A stretch of DNA of 17,203 nt from Caldifarciminota bacterium (GCA_030671005.1 DAOVAN010000018.1:1-17203), one strand, 5' to 3'. Positions 1-7,494 are shown, counted from the first letter of the stretch. The notes: generated by a model from the sequence alone, not told the origin. Program-made: numbers and translations.

Positions 1-525
1 TGCAATTCGCAAACTGTCGATCATGAACCTGTCGGGCAGCATTGCTGCGCTCAGATCCAGAGAAGCAGTCATCGGTTTTTCCACAAATGAGCTCATAATA
101 GCACTGTTAGTCACCAACAATTCCCGTATGTATATTCTCCATGGTGACGGCTCGGCTGAGGTTATGCTGTCTGTCCTACGGGGCATGTTCTCCACGATCT
201 CTGTAACCCCATCAATGTCCACATCGAGTCCATCAATCGATACAGAGGTGATATCGACCTTCCTGGATAACAGACCGATGGGATTATAAGCGATATTCAG
301 TCTCGCAATCTCGACGGCACCGGGGACCTGGATATGCTCGACACGCAGTGAATAGAATAGATTCCCCCTGATCGAACCGATGATGAGCCCAACCCCGGTC
401 TCGGTCTGCACGATCGATTGAATCTTCTGACTGACGAAATTCAAGACAAAGGGTGTGCCCGCAAGCACAAAAATCAAGAGGAAAAGGCCGACGAGTATTA
501 CGGGTACCAGATAAAGTTTACGCAT
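1..525 (-). CDS. TamB/AsmA-like translocation and assembly protein, N-terminal part (truncated by window edge)
   Basis: This reading frame runs from an ATG at 525 leftwards to position 1 with no stop, giving the first 175 residues of a longer protein. Residues 5-25 form one hydrophobic N-terminal membrane anchor. What follows resembles the TamB/DUF490 N-terminus: a short variable stretch, a G-x-I-x-G-N-L-x-Y-x-L-x-V pattern, a segment ending in NPIGLL, then alternating hydrophobic beta-type sequence (VDITSVSIDGLDVDID). TamB-family proteins span the periplasm and help move lipids or proteins to the outer membrane, so the gene points to a diderm. It is transcribed away from the redox cluster and has no visible functional link to it. 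No good ribosome site precedes the ATG, but a promoter lies so close that the transcript may be leaderless. The TamB versus generic AsmA-like assignment rests on the N-terminus only. Confidence 0.75.
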   Translation of the reverse strand, partial: MRKLYLVPVILVGLFLLIFVLAGTPFVLNFVSQKIQSIVQTETGVGLIIGSIRGNLFYSLRVEHIQVPGAVEIARLNIAYNPIGLLSRKVDITSVSIDGLDVDIDGVTEIVENMPRRTDSITSAEPSPWRIYIRELLVTNSAIMSSFVEKPMTASLDLSAAMLPDRFMIDSLRIA

Positions 526-531
526 CCTATG

Positions 532-559
532 ATTATAACACCCATTGTCCATCCGTCAA
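532..559 (-). promoter_or_regulatory. sigma70-type promoter for the tamB-like gene
   Basis: Read on the minus strand, TTGACG (559-554) and TATAAT (537-532) are separated by 16 bp. The predicted transcription start, 6-7 nt downstream, falls at about the A of the ATG at 525, which implies a leaderless or almost leaderless mRNA. The -35 box is 2 bp from the -35 box of the plus-strand promoter, so the two promoters are back to back. Confidence 0.65.
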
Positions 560-566
560 TATTGAC
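555..566. repeat. 12-bp perfect palindrome joining the two divergent -35 boxes
   Basis: GTCAATATTGAC is a perfect inverted repeat centred between the -35 elements of the two divergent promoters. It may simply result from two facing TTGAC hexamers. It is also placed where a dimeric regulator could block both promoters at once. Nothing in the sequence identifies a regulator. Confidence 0.5.
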
Positions 567-589
567 ATAGATTTGTTTTTGCATATAAT
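562..589 (+). promoter_or_regulatory. Consensus sigma70-type promoter for the korD-like ferredoxin
   Basis: TTGACA (562-567) and TATAAT (584-589) are both perfect consensus hexamers with a 16-bp spacer. The predicted start near 596 leaves a leader of only about 11 nt, beginning at the AAGGAG ribosome site (596-601) of the gene at 607. The same TTGACA-16-TATAAT arrangement recurs at 1042-1069. Confidence 0.75.
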
Positions 590-606
590 TGCGGCAAGGA
601 GAAAAC

Positions 607-900
607 ATGCGCCTATGGAGAAAGCCTTTAGATAGTGACAAAATAAAGATCACTCATGGTGATATTCACATCATAAAGGAACGCTGTAAAGGCTGCAGGT
701 TTTGCGTCGAGTATTGCCCCACGGATGTTCTAGAGATGTCTGAGGAGTACAATCTGAAAGGCTACCATCCTCCGGTCGCCGTGAATGCCGACGCATGTGT
801 TGAGTGTCATCTATGTGAAATGCTATGTCCTGAGTTCGCAATATATATTACCGTCAAAGACGAAGAGAATTCGAAAAACTTGGTCGAAAATAAACGATAA
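607..900 (+). CDS. korD: 2-oxoacid:ferredoxin oxidoreductase delta-type ferredoxin (2x[4Fe-4S])
   Basis: A 97-residue protein with two classic CxxCxxCxxxCP clusters: Cys27/30/33/37 and Cys64/67/70/74. The size, basic N-terminus and the spacer between the clusters (LKGYHPP) are typical of KorD, the ferredoxin subunit of 2-oxoglutarate:ferredoxin oxidoreductase, which takes electrons from the KorB cluster. The ATG at 607 is preferred over an upstream in-frame TTG (589) because AAGGAG at 596-601 sits 5 nt before it. The other kor subunits lie 6.7 kb downstream beyond the hdr and frd genes. This gene has its own promoter and is followed by a 408-nt gap, so it is probably a separate transcript. 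A general electron-carrier ferredoxin for the Hdr complex is the alternative role. Confidence 0.8.
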   Translation: MRLWRKPLDSDKIKITHGDIHIIKERCKGCRFCVEYCPTDVLEMSEEYNLKGYHPPVAVNADACVECHLCEMLCPEFAIYITVKDEENSKNLVENKR

Positions 901-909
901 ATAAGGCTT

Positions 910-1048
910 TTGTCAACATATTTAAACTCTATTGAATAGAGAATTACCCATACCTCATCCACCAAGAGTCTCACATTGCACAGACTATGTTATGCAGTTA
1001 CCTTTACCCATGAAAAGGGGTCTTATAAATGCACACATATGTTGACAA
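910..1048. repeat. 12-bp inverted repeat pair bracketing the region upstream of the hdr promoter
   Basis: TTGTCAACATAT at 910-921 is repeated in exact inverted orientation as ATATGTTGACAA at 1037-1048. The arms are 115 bp apart. The downstream arm contains the -35 hexamer TTGACA (1042-1047), so a protein bound there would affect the promoter directly. DNA looping between two operator half-sites is possible. Partial resemblance to a Rex half-site (TTGTnAA) is weak and I do not assign it. Confidence 0.45.
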
Positions 1049-1069
1049 CTGTAAGGTTTTTGCTATAAT
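1042..1069 (+). promoter_or_regulatory. Consensus sigma70-type promoter for the hdr-frd operon
   Basis: TTGACA (1042-1047), a 16-bp spacer and TATAAT (1064-1069) are perfect consensus. Transcription should start near 1076, about 230 nt before hdrA1. No other equally good promoter is seen before hdrA1, so this probably drives hdrA1-mvhD1-hdrC-hdrB-frdB-frdA. Confidence 0.75.
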
Positions 1070-1225
1070 CTCTAGCATTGGGGGTTATTGTAACAAACAA
1101 ACCCATTAAGGAAGGAATCGCGATATTTGACCCATCAGAAACGCGAAATCGCTATATGAAGAGTATAATCGACTCTTTGACAGGAGTGAAGTTTGGTGAG
1201 TTTAGAAACTGAAGGAGCATGATTC

Positions 1226-1312
1226 ATGACCGAATTTACTTGGTTGTGCAAAGTGATCAAGAGGCAAATTACAATGGCAATGTCCAACAACATCCAAAGG
1301 AGTGAACCATGA
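1226..1312 (+). CDS. Possible 28-residue leader peptide coupled to hdrA1
   Basis: An ATG at 1226 is preceded by AAGGAG (1212-1217) at 8 nt, a better ribosome site than chance would usually give. The frame encodes 28 residues (starting MTEFTWLCKVIKRQ) and its TGA (1310-1312) overlaps the hdrA1 ATG (1309-1311) in an ATGA junction, as do real genes in this operon. The peptide matches nothing I know, and has one Cys and one Trp. It could be a translated leader that couples ribosome traffic to hdrA1, a remnant, or chance. hdrA1 has its own AAAGGAG (1296-1302), so coupling is not required. Confidence 0.3.
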   Translation: MTEFTWLCKVIKRQITMAMSNNIQRSEP

Positions 1313-3258
1313 AGGTCGGTGTGTATGTATGCCATTGTGGCGGGAACATATCCGAAGTCGTCGATATCAAGAGATTAACATCGTTTGCCGAGAAGCAATC
1401 TGATGTTGCCATCGTGCGAGACAACGCACATATGTGTTCTGACGTTGGCCGGAATCTAGTTCTAGAAGACATAAAGAAACACAATCTTGACAGAATCGTA
1501 ATAGCTGCCTGCTCACCTCAATTCCACGGCAAAACTTTCATGGATATCGTTGAGAAAGCCGGACTCTCACCGTATGTCTTTGAGATGGCAAACATCCGCG
1601 AGCAATGCTCGTGGCCCCATTTCGACGAACCGGACCTTGCCACAAAAAAGGCAAAGGATCTCGTTAGTGTTTCAATTGCTAAAGTGAAATTAGATGAATC
1701 CCTAGAAAGGAAAACCATGCCCATCGGTAAAAAGGTCCTCATCATCGGTGCTGGTATTGCCGGTATTCAAGCAGCACTGGACCTGGGCGATGCCGGGTTT
1801 GAAGTCTACCTCGTTGAGAAGGAACCTACCATCGGTGGAAAAATGGCCAAACTGGCAAGGACCTTTCCCACTGAGGACTGTGCGGCTTGTATCCTTTCTC
1901 CGAAGATGGCCGATGTTCCAAGTAATCCCAATATCACGCTATACACCAACTCGGAAGTGGAAAAAGTCAGCGGTTTTCTGGGCAACTTCGAAGTAACAAT
2001 CAATAAGAAACCCACTTATGTGAATGATAATTGTGTCGCCTGCGCTATGTGTGAGGAAAAATGTCCGGTTAAGGTGCCTAATAAATTCGAAGAAGGATTA
2101 ACAAACCGTAAGGCGATATACATGCCCTTCGAATTTGCCGTTCCGTATAGATACCTCATCGATGAATCCATTTGCATCTACCTTGAAAACGGAAAATGTG
2201 GAAACTGTCAGAAAGTCTGTCCTCATGACGCCATAGATTTCGAACAAAAGTTAGAGAAGATCGAGCTCAAGGTGGACACCATAATCGTCGCCACTGGTTA
2301 TGATATCTTCGATGCCAAAGAGAAGAAGGTGTATGGCTTTGGAACGAACAAGAACGTAATAACCTCGCTGGAAATGGAACGGATGATCGTCCACGAAGCA
2401 GAGGGCAGACCGACTAGAGAGGTTGGCAAGAGAATCGCATTCATACAGTGCGTTGGGTCTCGGGATGAGCAAATTGGAAACGAATACTGCTCGAGGATCT
2501 GTTGCATGTATGCGACGAAACTCTCTCAGCTCCTAAAAAGAGCAGACCCGAAAAAGGATGTGTATGTATTCTATACCGATCTCCGCGCCTTTGGCAAGGG
2601 TTTCGAAGAATATTACAAGAGGGCACAGAGAACCGGTGTCAAATTCGTCAGGGGAAGAGTAGCCGAAGTGAATGAAGATTCCAAGACTAAAAAAGTAACT
2701 CTCAAAGTTGAAGACACACTTGCCCGCCAGATAATTGAATCCGAGTTCGACCTTGTGGTACTCTCGGTAGGCATGGTTCCGGGCACAGGAACCAATCAAG
2801 CCGCCGATGTATTGAGGATGACGCGAAGTCCGGGTGGTTTTCTACAAGAAGCACACCCGAAATTCAAACCCGTGGATACCCTTACCGACGGCGTGTTCAT
2901 ATGCGGGTGTGCTCAAGGACCCAAAGACATCCCGGACACCGTGGCACAAGCGAGTGCCGCCGCCGCGCGGGCAATACGATTGATGAACAGAGGCGTATAT
3001 GCAGTCGAGCCCATTACCGCCGTTGTCGATGAGGATCTCTGCAGCGGGTGTGCAACGTGTGTGGGTGTCTGCCCATACGATGCGATAAAGACTGAGCTGA
3101 AGGATGACAAGAGAATCGCCAAGGTGAACGAAATCCTTTGCCAGGGTTGTGGCTCCTGCTCAGCCGCATGTCCTTCTGGGGCTTCACAGCAGCATTGGTT
3201 TATGGATAATCAACTGAGGGCGATGGTCGGCGCAGCACTTGGAGAGGAGGAAAAATGA
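1309..3258 (+). CDS. hdrA: Heterodisulfide reductase subunit A (flavin, electron-bifurcating type), Cys form
   Basis: The 649-residue protein has the full HdrA layout. An N-terminal domain carries the VCHCGGNIS motif (residues 7-15). The FAD-binding Rossmann fold has GAGIAG around 147-152. A CxxC pair, Cys191/Cys194 (EDCAACILSPKM), follows. An inserted ferredoxin domain carries Cys242/245/248/252 and a second cluster set (CGNCQKVCP). Next comes the IQCVGSR...CSRICC region, and finally a C-terminal ferredoxin domain with Cys578/581/584/588 and Cys611/614/617/621. HdrA holds the FAD at which electron bifurcation or confurcation occurs in Hdr complexes. AAAGGAG lies 6 nt before the ATG, and the gene overlaps mvhD1 by 4 nt. 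The same Cys194 position is a TGA codon in hdrA2, making this copy the internal reference for that claim. The physiological disulfide or other substrate is unknown. Confidence 0.93.
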   Translation: MKVGVYVCHCGGNISEVVDIKRLTSFAEKQSDVAIVRDNAHMCSDVGRNLVLEDIKKHNLDRIVIAACSPQFHGKTFMDIVEKAGLSPYVFEMANIREQCSWPHFDEPDLATKKAKDLVSVSIAKVKLDESLERKTMPIGKKVLIIGAGIAGIQAALDLGDAGFEVYLVEKEPTIGGKMAKLARTFPTEDCAACILSPKMADVPSNPNITLYTNSEVEKVSGFLGNFEVTINKKPTYVNDNCVACAMCEEKCPVKVPNKFEEGLTNRKAIYMPFEFAVPYRYLIDESICIYLENGKCGNCQKVCPHDAIDFEQKLEKIELKVDTIIVATGYDIFDAKEKKVYGFGTNKNVITSLEMERMIVHEAEGRPTREVGKRIAFIQCVGSRDEQIGNEYCSRICCMYATKLSQLLKRADPKKDVYVFYTDLRAFGKGFEEYYKRAQRTGVKFVRGRVAEVNEDSKTKKVTLKVEDTLARQIIESEFDLVVLSVGMVPGTGTNQAADVLRMTRSPGGFLQEAHPKFKPVDTLTDGVFICGCAQGPKDIPDTVAQASAAAARAIRLMNRGVYAVEPITAVVDEDLCSGCATCVGVCPYDAIKTELKDDKRIAKVNEILCQGCGSCSAACPSGASQQHWFMDNQLRAMVGAALGEEEK

Positions 3259-3692
3259 AGAGCAATACCGAGCCGAAAATAGTCGCGTTTTGCTGTAACT
3301 GGTGCTCCTATGCTGGAGCCGATGCTGCAGGCACTTCGAGGCTTCAAATGAAACCCCATTTCAGAATAATCCGAGCCATGTGCTCAAGCCGCATCGACCC
3401 AGAACTGATCCTCGACACACTCAAGAAAGGTGCCTGGGGTGTACTGGTGGCTGGTTGTCATCCGGGTGACTGTCATTATGTTACAGGTAACTACCGGACA
3501 CAAACAAGAATATTTTTACTCAAGAACTTGCTGGAAGAACTCGGTATCGCACCACAAAGGGTACGGTTGGAGTGGATATCTGCTAACGAAGGCGGCAAGT
3601 TTCAAAAAGTAGTAAACGAATTCATTGATGAAATGGCTTCGCTTGGACCACTTAAACTGAATGCAGGACACAAAGCCAAGGAGGCATCATGA
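3255..3692 (+). CDS. mvhD: MvhD-like [2Fe-2S] subunit linking HdrA to its electron donor (copy 1)
   Basis: A 145-residue member of the MvhD/FrhD family (methyl-viologen-reducing hydrogenase delta subunit). The conserved cysteines are present: Cys13, Cys14 and Cys17 (FCCNWCSY), Cys43 (AMCSSR), Cys68 and Cys73 (GCHPGDCHY). In methanogens MvhD carries electrons from the [NiFe] hydrogenase MvhAG to HdrA. In bacteria the same small protein connects HdrA to other donors. No hydrogenase genes are in this window, so the donor is unknown. The start overlaps the hdrA1 stop (ATGA) with a GGAGGA site just upstream, and the stop overlaps the hdrC start in the same way, which indicates translational coupling. 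A second copy lies at 16764. Confidence 0.92.
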   Translation: MKSNTEPKIVAFCCNWCSYAGADAAGTSRLQMKPHFRIIRAMCSSRIDPELILDTLKKGAWGVLVAGCHPGDCHYVTGNYRTQTRIFLLKNLLEELGIAPQRVRLEWISANEGGKFQKVVNEFIDEMASLGPLKLNAGHKAKEAS

Positions 3693-4093
3693 TCAAGAAA
3701 GTAGAAATCACGTCCGAAAACGATAAATTCCTGAACAAAGTCAATGAGCTGAGCGGTGAAGTCGTGACCCTCTGTGACCAGTGTGGTACTTGCTCAGGCG
3801 GATGTCCCCTTGTCACCGAGATGGACATAACCCCTTCGCAATGGATGAGGTTAGTTCAATTAGGGTTGAAAGAGGTCCTCGATTTCAAGGCGATCTGGTT
3901 ATGTGCTTCCTGTTTCACGTGCACGGTGCGTTGTCCGCGAAAGATTGACGTGTCCAAAGTGGCCGAGGCTTTAAGGCAAATCATACTGCGTAAAGCAATA
4001 GATTATATCGACCTCAAAGCAATACCAAAAGACGAGCTGGCCTGCCTCCCTCAAATTGCATTGGTTAGTGCCTGCCGCAAATTCACTGGATAG
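3689..4093 (+). CDS. hdrC: Heterodisulfide reductase subunit C, soluble [4Fe-4S] protein
   Basis: A 134-residue iron-sulfur protein with two clusters: Cys29/32/35/39 (CDQCGTCSGGCP) and Cys72/75/78/82 (CASCFTCTVRCP), separated by a helical stretch rich in hydrophobic residues but with no membrane segment. HdrC relays electrons from HdrA to the non-cubane clusters of HdrB. It is shorter than the methanogen protein (about 185 residues as I recall) at the C-terminal end, with no sign of a frameshift. The final RKFTG looks like a natural end, and hdrB follows after 10 nt with its own strong ribosome site. The AAGGAGG before the ATG lies inside mvhD1. Confidence 0.92.
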   Translation: MIKKVEITSENDKFLNKVNELSGEVVTLCDQCGTCSGGCPLVTEMDITPSQWMRLVQLGLKEVLDFKAIWLCASCFTCTVRCPRKIDVSKVAEALRQIILRKAIDYIDLKAIPKDELACLPQIALVSACRKFTG

Positions 4094-4103
4094 GAGGAAG
4101 AAA

Positions 4104-5051
4104 ATGACTACGACAAAAACCGAAACGACGAAAACAACACCCACTGGCATTGCAAAAATACCGTATTATCCCGGATGCACCCTGAAGACAACGGCAAAGA
4201 ATTTCGAAAACTCAGCCATCGCCACGGCCCGCGCATTGGGTATCGAGCTGCTAGAAATACCCCGCTGGAATTGCTGCGGCACCGTCTTCTCGCTTGCCGA
4301 CGATGATTTAATCCACCACGTGGCCTCGGTACGCAACTTCGTCCGGGTTCAGGAGATGAATGATTATGGCTTGGTGAAAAACGAGAATCGCCTGGTCACG
4401 CTATGCGCCATGTGTTTCAATACTTTGAAGAGCACAAACCTGCGCATGAAGAATAATGCCGAAGACCTGAGCAAGATCAACGACCTCATGTATCGGGAAG
4501 AGGATTATCAGGGCAAGGTCGAAGTCCTCCATTTTCTCGAGCTACTGAAGTCCCTGGGCTTCGAAAAAATCCGTGACCGAGTGAAGAAACCACTGAAAGG
4601 TCTAAAGATCGCTCCATACTATGGATGTATGATTCTAAGACCCCAAGAGATCGGCATCGACGATCCAGAAGATCCGACGATACAGAAAGACCTGCTCGAA
4701 TCACTCGGCGCAGATCCTATCGACACACCCTATAAGAGGGTGTGCTGCGGTAGTTACCAAACCGTTAAAGAAAAAAATATCGTCGCGGAGTTGGCATACG
4801 ACATACTTTCTCATGCCCAAAAAGAAGGTGCCGAGGCATTAGCCACAGTATGCCCACTCTGTGCATTTAACCTCGACAATCGTCAGAAAGAAGTGAAGGC
4901 GGCGCATCCTGACTTTGAAGAGATTCCGATATTCTATGTTACGCAACTGATGGCGATTGCCTTTGGTTTAGGCAATGAATTCTATGGATTTGATCAGAAT
5001 TATATTGATCCACGGCCGTTGCTTAAGAAAAAAGCGTTGATAGAACAATAA
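4104..5051 (+). CDS. hdrB: Heterodisulfide reductase subunit B, two intact CCG domains
   Basis: A 315-residue protein containing two cysteine-rich CCG domains. Domain 1 reads YYPGCTLK, then NCCG, then LCAMC. Domain 2 reads YYGCMILRP, then VCCGS, then CPLC. Both sets match the C-x(n)-CC-x(n)-CxxC ligand pattern for the paired non-cubane [4Fe-4S] clusters that cleave disulfides in methanogen HdrB. Both sets being complete argues for a disulfide- or thiol-active enzyme rather than a degenerate scaffold, although methanogen CoM-S-S-CoB is an unlikely substrate in a bacterium. I chose ATG 4104 because a perfect AGGAGG (4092-4097) stands 6 nt upstream. An in-frame ATG at 4056 would overlap hdrC by 38 nt and add a non-conserved tail. 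The N-terminal Thr/Lys-rich stretch of about 15 residues is low complexity. Confidence 0.92.
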   Translation: MTTTKTETTKTTPTGIAKIPYYPGCTLKTTAKNFENSAIATARALGIELLEIPRWNCCGTVFSLADDDLIHHVASVRNFVRVQEMNDYGLVKNENRLVTLCAMCFNTLKSTNLRMKNNAEDLSKINDLMYREEDYQGKVEVLHFLELLKSLGFEKIRDRVKKPLKGLKIAPYYGCMILRPQEIGIDDPEDPTIQKDLLESLGADPIDTPYKRVCCGSYQTVKEKNIVAELAYDILSHAQKEGAEALATVCPLCAFNLDNRQKEVKAAHPDFEEIPIFYVTQLMAIAFGLGNEFYGFDQNYIDPRPLLKKKALIEQ

Positions 5052-5065
5052 CAGGAGAGCTTATA

Positions 5066-5824
5066 ATGGCAGACAATAAGAGTCCCATCATGGAAAGGAT
5101 CGCCGAGGCGAATAAGGCAGCAACGACAGGGATCGATGCTAAAGATATCAAAAACTGGATCACAATATACATCATGGGCAAAGCCTACAAGGTCCCGGCA
5201 GATCTAACAATCCTAGCTGGTATGGAATATGCGGGATACAAATTCGTGAGAGGCGTTGGCTGCCGACAGGGCTTTTGCGGTGCATGCGCCACAGTATTTA
5301 GGAAGAAGGGGGATTACAAGCTGCAGACCGGCATGGCCTGTCAAACCAGAGCCGAAGACGGCATGTACCTCGTTCAAATACCATTTACGCCGGCAGAAAC
5401 GGCCGACTATGACATAACGAAAGAACCCTATGAAGCCTCGGTTTTTATCAAATATTATCCCGAGGTCGCCCGGTGTGTCTCATGTAATACGTGCACAAAA
5501 GCATGCCCACAGGACCTAGAGGTCATGGACTACGTACAAGACGCGATACGCGGTGATTTCGACGGACTGGCTGATGTTTCTTTTGACTGCATACAGTGTG
5601 GACTCTGCGCGATGCGGTGTCCAGCCGAGATAGTGCAGTATAACGTTGCTCAACTGGGAAGAAGAATGTATGGTCGCTACGGACAAGGTGTTCCGGATCA
5701 TCTGAGAAAAAGAGTCAAGGAAATCAATGAGGGCACATTCAACGAAGAGATGGCTAAGATTACCGCTTGTCCTGTCGAGGAACTACGCCAAATTTACACT
5801 GAGCGCGAAAAAGAACCAGAATAG
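5066..5824 (+). CDS. Succinate dehydrogenase/fumarate reductase-type iron-sulfur subunit (FrdB/TfrB-like)
   Basis: A 252-residue protein. An N-terminal plant-type [2Fe-2S] domain has ligands Cys66, Cys71, Cys74 and Cys92 (CRQGFCGAC...C). A C-terminal helical domain has Cys137/140/143/147 (CVSCNTCTKACP) and Cys175/178/181/185 (CIQCGLCAMRCP). Typical SdhB/FrdB proteins have one [4Fe-4S] and one [3Fe-4S] site here; both motifs in this protein have the full four cysteines, which would allow two [4Fe-4S] clusters. Methanogen thiol:fumarate reductase TfrB is fused to an HdrB-like CCG domain. Here that part is missing, but a separate hdrB sits directly upstream, 14 nt away. No membrane-anchor gene (SdhC/D) is present, so the complex is probably cytoplasmic. 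The AGGAG site stands 8 nt before the ATG. Confidence 0.88.
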   Translation: MADNKSPIMERIAEANKAATTGIDAKDIKNWITIYIMGKAYKVPADLTILAGMEYAGYKFVRGVGCRQGFCGACATVFRKKGDYKLQTGMACQTRAEDGMYLVQIPFTPAETADYDITKEPYEASVFIKYYPEVARCVSCNTCTKACPQDLEVMDYVQDAIRGDFDGLADVSFDCIQCGLCAMRCPAEIVQYNVAQLGRRMYGRYGQGVPDHLRKRVKEINEGTFNEEMAKITACPVEELRQIYTEREKEPE

Positions 5825-5838
5825 GAAAGGAGTGAAAA

Positions 5839-7494
5839 ATGCCAGAACTCACATACATTGAAGGCTACCCTGAAGACATGAGAAAGGAAATCGAAAAGGT
5901 GGCAAAAACACGTGAGAAAAGGCTGGACTACACACCGCCGGCTATGACCATGAAGCAAAGAGACGAAGTCCTGACAGTCCACCCAGATTACGCTCCAGGT
6001 GGCAAGCGTGAGATATCAGTTGGACCCAATAAAGGCGATAATGCTCCCAATGAAGTAGCCGATCTGCTCGAGGCCTACCCACTGGTCGAAAAGGACGAAA
6101 TCGACCTCTCCCAGGTCGATTATAATCCTGATATCCTAATAATCGGTGGTGGATTGGCCGGTACTACCGCCGCATTATGGGCCCATGACAGCGGCATCGC
6201 TACTGAAAATATCCTGCTCACGAACAAATTACGGCATGGTGATGCTAATTCCATCATGGCCGAGGGAGGAACGCAAGCCGCGGACCGTGACATTGACTCA
6301 GTCGTGAAGCATTACATAGACACTATTGGCGGTGGACACTTCACGAACAAACCAGACGTCGTCCGAGCGTTAGTCGAAGACGCACCATTGATCATGAAAT
6401 GGCTCTGCGAGCTGGGGGCCATTTTTGACCGTGAGGAAAACGGCGATCTCGCAGAAAAACTCGCCGGGGGTATATCCGTCAAGAGAATGCATTCCTGCCG
6501 CGACTACACCGGACTCGAGGAATTCCGGGTGCTGAGAGACGAATTCAGGACGCGGGGGATTCCATATCTGGAACACTATCCGGCAATTGAACTGCTCACC
6601 GAAGGTAACCGAGTGACCGGTGCAGTCCTTTGGAACATCGAGACTGGAGACTACAAGATCGTCAAGGCAAAGGCAACGATCATAGCTACTGGTGGTTATG
6701 GTCGATTACACATAAGAGGATTTCCAACTACTAATCATTATGGCGCCACTTTTGATGGTGTGGTGTTAGCCTATAGAGCGGGTGCAAAACTACGCGACAT
6801 CGATGCTGTACAATATCATCCGACCGGCGCTGCCTATCCAATCCAGATTGTTGGTTACCTGCTTACTGAAAAACTACGGGGCAGTGGTGCGCAACCAGTG
6901 AATGCCGATGGCGAAGCATTCGTCTATCCTTTAGAACCAAGGGATGTCGAGGCTGCGGCAATCATCCGAGAGTGTTATGTTCGTGATAAAGGGTTGACGA
7001 CCCCGACCGGACTTAGGGGAGTTTGGCTCGATACGCCTCTGATCGAAATTAAGAATGGCAAGGGTTACATAGAAAAGGCCTTTCCAGGAATGATAAGGAT
7101 GTACAAGCGCTACGACATCGACATACGCAAGGATCCAGTACTCGTCTTCCCCACTCTCCATTACCAGAACGGCGGCTTGGAGACCGACCCTTCGGGCAAA
7201 ACTAATGTCGGCGGACTCTGGGTTGCCGGCGAAGTATCAGGCGGTGTCCACGGTAAGAATCGTTTAATGGGAAACTCTACTCTCGACTGCATGGTATTCG
7301 GCAGGAGAGCCGGTATGAGTACTGCAGAGTATGTGAAATCGCATAAGGATGCGAGCGGAATCACACTAGATCACCTGAACCAGTATGTCCAGAAACTCGA
7401 AGAGGCTGGTGTGAAACGCACGAGAAGAGCACCGGTCATACTACCGGATTATCGAGGCAAGGCAGCACTTGCGAGAATGATTGACGTTTTCTGA
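5839..7494 (+). CDS. Succinate/fumarate flavoprotein subunit (FrdA/TfrA-like), non-covalent FAD form
   Basis: A 551-residue flavoprotein with an N-terminal extension of about 95 residues before the FAD Rossmann motif (GGGLAG, 103-108). Residues matching the SdhA/FrdA active site are all present: His327 (QYHPTG), Thr343-Glu344, Arg368 (PRDV), His441 (LHYQNGG) and Arg475 (NRLMGNS). This supports real succinate/fumarate chemistry. The His that binds FAD covalently in membrane SdhA/FrdA (the H of SHTVAAQGG) is Asn137 here (NSIMAEGG), so FAD should be bound non-covalently, as in soluble fumarate reductases and L-aspartate oxidase. Following the frdB-like gene by 14 nt, and with hdrABC upstream, it resembles a thiol:fumarate reductase-like assembly. 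L-aspartate oxidase is less likely, given the paired iron-sulfur subunit. AAAGGAG stands 6 nt before the ATG. Confidence 0.88.
   Translation: MPELTYIEGYPEDMRKEIEKVAKTREKRLDYTPPAMTMKQRDEVLTVHPDYAPGGKREISVGPNKGDNAPNEVADLLEAYPLVEKDEIDLSQVDYNPDILIIGGGLAGTTAALWAHDSGIATENILLTNKLRHGDANSIMAEGGTQAADRDIDSVVKHYIDTIGGGHFTNKPDVVRALVEDAPLIMKWLCELGAIFDREENGDLAEKLAGGISVKRMHSCRDYTGLEEFRVLRDEFRTRGIPYLEHYPAIELLTEGNRVTGAVLWNIETGDYKIVKAKATIIATGGYGRLHIRGFPTTNHYGATFDGVVLAYRAGAKLRDIDAVQYHPTGAAYPIQIVGYLLTEKLRGSGAQPVNADGEAFVYPLEPRDVEAAAIIRECYVRDKGLTTPTGLRGVWLDTPLIEIKNGKGYIEKAFPGMIRMYKRYDIDIRKDPVLVFPTLHYQNGGLETDPSGKTNVGGLWVAGEVSGGVHGKNRLMGNSTLDCMVFGRRAGMSTAEYVKSHKDASGITLDHLNQYVQKLEEAGVKRTRRAPVILPDYRGKAALARMIDVF

Larger units (their letters stand above)
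901..1308 (+). other. Intergenic/leader region upstream of hdrA1
   Basis: This 408-nt stretch has no conserved gene that I recognise. It contains a consensus promoter (1042-1069) giving a leader of about 230 nt, an inverted 12-bp repeat pair (910-921 and 1037-1048), and a 15-bp near-perfect palindrome CTCTATT-G-AATAGAG (927-941). The leader holds two short open frames: an 18-codon frame (1156-1212) without a ribosome site, and a 28-codon frame (1226-1312) with one. No rho-independent terminator with a T-tract is visible after korD; a weak CCTTT/AAAGG pairing near 1001-1018 is not followed by T residues. Confidence 0.6.

Noticed and set aside
23..635. Plus-strand frames of 60-88 codons at the left end
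   Set aside because: They lie opposite the tamB-like gene, lack ribosome sites and recognisable motifs, and one crosses both divergent promoters.
1156..1212. An 18-codon frame in the hdr leader
   Set aside because: No ribosome site before the ATG and no conserved feature; kept only as a note in the leader description.
4056..4103. Earlier hdrB start at 4056
   Set aside because: It adds 16 residues overlapping hdrC and ignores the perfect AGGAGG placed for ATG 4104.
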